NCBI GenBank assembly: GCA_030616835.1
Contig: JAUWWP010000007.1
Span: 1-24,167 of the forward strand
DNA: 24,167 nucleotides
DNA from: Deltaproteobacteria bacterium
GTDB taxonomy: Bacteria > Desulfobacterota > G020345765
Reading direction: 5' to 3'
Shown here: piece by piece, positions 22,409-24,167 of the stretch
Position numbering within the stretch: the stretch's first letter is position 1
How the letters are laid out: each line of letters starts with the position of its first letter
Program-made: the position numbers and the translations under genes
The notes under the pieces: model-generated
The model's database searches: none
The model's input: the letters and a program-made list of their open reading frames with translations, nothing else
What the model was told of the DNA's origin: nothing

Positions 22409-23824
22409 TTAAATCCAGGCAGAAAAATCCAGTGCCTTTTTGAAGAGACCTCTTACCTCCCGGAAGCCTTTGATTTTCCTCAGCACTCTAATGATCCTTC
22501 GAGGCCTCAGATAAAAATCCTTATAGGCCTTCCTTCTTAACCTCATTACTTCGGTTGAGCTTAAACCGGGAAGGTTCATCACTGAGAAATTCTGCTCAAA
22601 CCCTGTCCAGTCAGAGGTACTAAGCCATCCACTGCTGCGGGCTAAATCATACAGCGAGGTGCCGGGCAAGGGAACCGCACAATAAAACTGGGCATAGTCA
22701 AGTCCCAGCCCTTTAGCAAATCTGAAGGTTTCCTTGATCGTTTCCCTGGTCTCTCCCGGCAGGCCGAGAACGAAATGACCGACGACCTCTAACCCTGCTT
22801 CTTTGGCCAGGCAAACCGCCTTCCGAGTCTGCTCCAGATTTGCTCCCTTTTTGCTCCGGTCCAAAATCTCCTGGCAGCCGGACTCAATCCCGTAGCTGAT
22901 CATCCAGCATCCTGCCTGATGGATCCTTTTTAGTATCTCCCGGTCTATTTGATCCACCCGGCTGCTGCAAACCCAATTTAGCCTAACATCCTTTTGCTCA
23001 ATCTCCTCACAAACGGCCAGGACAAAATCTCTCCGGGCATTAAACACCTCTGACCAGAATAAAAGATCCTCGACCCCGAATTTATCCTTAATCCATTTCA
23101 TCTCCTCGACTACTCTCTCAGGAGAATGACAGCGAAGTTTCCTCCCGTAATAAGTCATAGCCGCACAGAAGATACATTGATAGGGGCAGCCCCGGGCAGG
23201 GGTAATCAACAAAAAGGGCCTCCCCGAGAATGGAAGCCGATAATGAATGGGATTGATCAGGTGCCAGGCAGGGAAAGGTAGCTCATCAAGACTGTCCGGG
23301 AAACCCCGATCAGGATTATGAACTAGACCTCCACTGCCCTGATAAGAAACTCCTGAGATCTTGGAGATCGGTCTTTCTCCCTTCACTGCCTGGGCAAGCT
23401 CCCTAAAGGTAAACTCCGGTTCCCCTCTTACGATATAATCAAGATCCCGGGCCAGGCAAAACGATTCTTCCGGAAAAACCGTTACATGAATACCGAAGCA
23501 GGCGACCTTCGAGCCAGGACATACCTCCTTAGCCAGCCGGGCAACCGAGAGATCACTGACAATAGTAGGAGTAGCAGTAGTGAAGATAATAAAATCGGGC
23601 CCAAACTCCGCCATTTTCCTTCTCAGCCCATCCATATCTATCCCTTCCACACCACAATCAAGGAGTTGAACCTCCCAGTCCTCTCTCTCCAGCAGGGAGG
23701 CGATGAGTGCCAGGGAAAGGGGCGGCCAGACCGTGGTCCAGGCTCCTTCTTGCTGCATACACCTTCCCTCCCGAGAATAGCTAACCCCCCGGGGGGAAGG
23801 AGGATTGCTTAGGAGAGCCTTCAT
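22409..23824 (-). CDS. B12-binding-type radical SAM protein
   Basis: A 471-residue protein from the ATG at 23824. A TTG at 23830 overlaps the upstream stop codon and is an alternative start. The B12-binding-like domain begins with ALLSNPPSPRG, with WPPLSLALIASLL, VQLLDCGVEGID, FGIHVTVFPEES and IVRGEPEFTFREL. The radical SAM motif CPYQCIFC has cysteines at 213, 217 and 220; ISYGIESGCQEIL and LGLPGETRETIKETF follow. GIHVTVFP stands where other copies have GGxHPTFF. The C-terminus is basic and amphipathic (LRPRRIIRVLRKIKGF). The expected chemistry is cobalamin-linked radical methylation or rearrangement, substrate unknown. It is sandwiched between two SPASM-type genes with almost no gaps, so the three form one tight translational unit. 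Confidence 0.88.
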   Translation of the reverse strand: MKALLSNPPSPRGVSYSREGRCMQQEGAWTTVWPPLSLALIASLLEREDWEVQLLDCGVEGIDMDGLRRKMAEFGPDFIIFTTATPTIVSDLSVARLAKEVCPGSKVACFGIHVTVFPEESFCLARDLDYIVRGEPEFTFRELAQAVKGERPISKISGVSYQGSGGLVHNPDRGFPDSLDELPFPAWHLINPIHYRLPFSGRPFLLITPARGCPYQCIFCAAMTYYGRKLRCHSPERVVEEMKWIKDKFGVEDLLFWSEVFNARRDFVLAVCEEIEQKDVRLNWVCSSRVDQIDREILKRIHQAGCWMISYGIESGCQEILDRSKKGANLEQTRKAVCLAKEAGLEVVGHFVLGLPGETRETIKETFRFAKGLGLDYAQFYCAVPLPGTSLYDLARSSGWLSTSDWTGFEQNFSVMNLPGLSSTEVMRLRRKAYKDFYLRPRRIIRVLRKIKGFREVRGLFKKALDFSAWI

Positions 23825-23826
23825 TT

Positions 23827-24167
23827 TCAATATCTACGCGAAAGACCCTTTTTAACCAGGCGAAAAAATATCCGGGGATATAACCGGGGACTGAACACAA
23901 TATTGTTGCGGATGATACACTCCCAGGTGCAAAAGCACTGTTTTTCCTGAATCTCCCTTAGAATTGAGCCGGCCTCCTCAGCCTTTAACAATCGGGCAAT
24001 ATCATACCCATGGTTACGCAGATTTCCAAAGGAGCGACCCAGAAGCTCGCAGGGCAGAACCTCGCCGTTGTTAGTCAGTACTACCTCAGTCTTCCCCGCC
24101 TTGCAGGGGATGATCATCCCTTGCTCCTTAACTGTCCGGGCCACAATCTTTAAGGTTAGCTCATCAA
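23827..24167 (-). CDS. SPASM-domain radical SAM protein, C-terminal part (5' end cut by window edge)
   Basis: The frame stays open through the right edge (DELTLKIVARTV...), so the apparent GTG start at 24144 is internal and the catalytic core lies outside the window. What remains is an auxiliary-cluster domain: IPCKAGKTE, then NNGEVLPCELLG with the G-x-V-x-P-C turn, GNLR and, later, QCFCTWEC near the end. The spacing of C, C and CxCxxxC fits a SPASM domain that binds one or two extra [4Fe-4S] clusters. The stop codon TGA at 23829-23827 lies next to the start of the following radical SAM gene. Without the N-terminus the substrate class cannot be given. Confidence 0.82.
   Translation of the reverse strand, partial: DELTLKIVARTVKEQGMIIPCKAGKTEVVLTNNGEVLPCELLGRSFGNLRNHGYDIARLLKAEEAGSILREIQEKQCFCTWECIIRNNIVFSPRLYPRIFFRLVKKGLSRRY

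Noticed and set aside
23827..24144. A complete 105-residue iron-sulphur protein starting at a GTG
   Set aside because: The same frame remains open to the right edge and the content is a SPASM tail, so it is the end of a longer radical SAM gene.
21331..24167. RiPP biosynthesis cluster
   Set aside because: SPASM enzymes are suggestive, but I find no precursor peptide, protease or exporter in the window.

Overview
The window looks like a bacterial chromosome fragment from an uncultivated, anaerobe-like lineage. I infer bacteria from sigma70-type promoters, GT-C/YfhO membrane proteins and TMTC-like TPR proteins. The density of cobalamin-binding-type radical SAM genes and the dispersed CCTGAGC(C/T)TGTCGAAGG-type repeat recall Omnitrophota-like or similar candidate-phylum genomes. 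That placement is an impression, not a demonstration. Base composition appears moderate (low to mid 40s % GC by eye). No rRNA, tRNA, transposase or CRISPR array was seen.

The gene content is two-sided. There are seven radical SAM genes: five with an N-terminal B12-binding-like domain, one SPASM-type enzyme, and the SPASM tail of another cut by the right edge. There are also five large polytopic membrane proteins of the GT-C/PMT/TMTC/YfhO type, one GT2 glycosyltransferase and one alpha/beta hydrolase.

Layout, left to right: a GT2 glycosyltransferase cut by the left edge (minus, 1-881); a PMT-like membrane protein (plus, 1074-2858); and a minus-strand run, read right to left, of a TMTC-like protein with a C-terminal jelly-roll (10336-8222), a B12-type radical SAM enzyme (8201-6780), a conserved leader plus tandem repeat, and two tandem TMTC-like TPR proteins (6598-4652, 4631-2874). 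The longest gene-free stretch (10337-10765) is full of the dispersed repeat and ends in a near-consensus promoter. Three close radical SAM paralogues follow in alternating orientation (plus 10766-12295, minus 13920-12415, plus 15110-16618), with an alpha/beta hydrolase upstream of the minus copy and a divergent radical SAM gene (16628-18250) behind the last plus copy. The right end is a minus-strand run: SPASM tail (from the edge), B12-type radical SAM (23824-22409), SPASM radical SAM (22398-21331), a second copy of the conserved leader, and a YfhO-like protein (21226-18362).

Inferred role: assembly and tailoring of an envelope glycan, glycolipid or lipid-linked metabolite. GT-C enzymes would move sugars from lipid carriers outside the membrane, and the radical SAM enzymes would methylate or rearrange a lipid or sugar part inside. 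No substrate can be read from the sequence. The most distinctive structural signals are a 60-bp leader shared by two unrelated membrane-protein genes, a 10-bp tandem repeat with stop codons cycling through all frames, matched promoters on two paralogues of which one appears leaderless, and a dispersed repeat inserted in frame in the YfhO gene.
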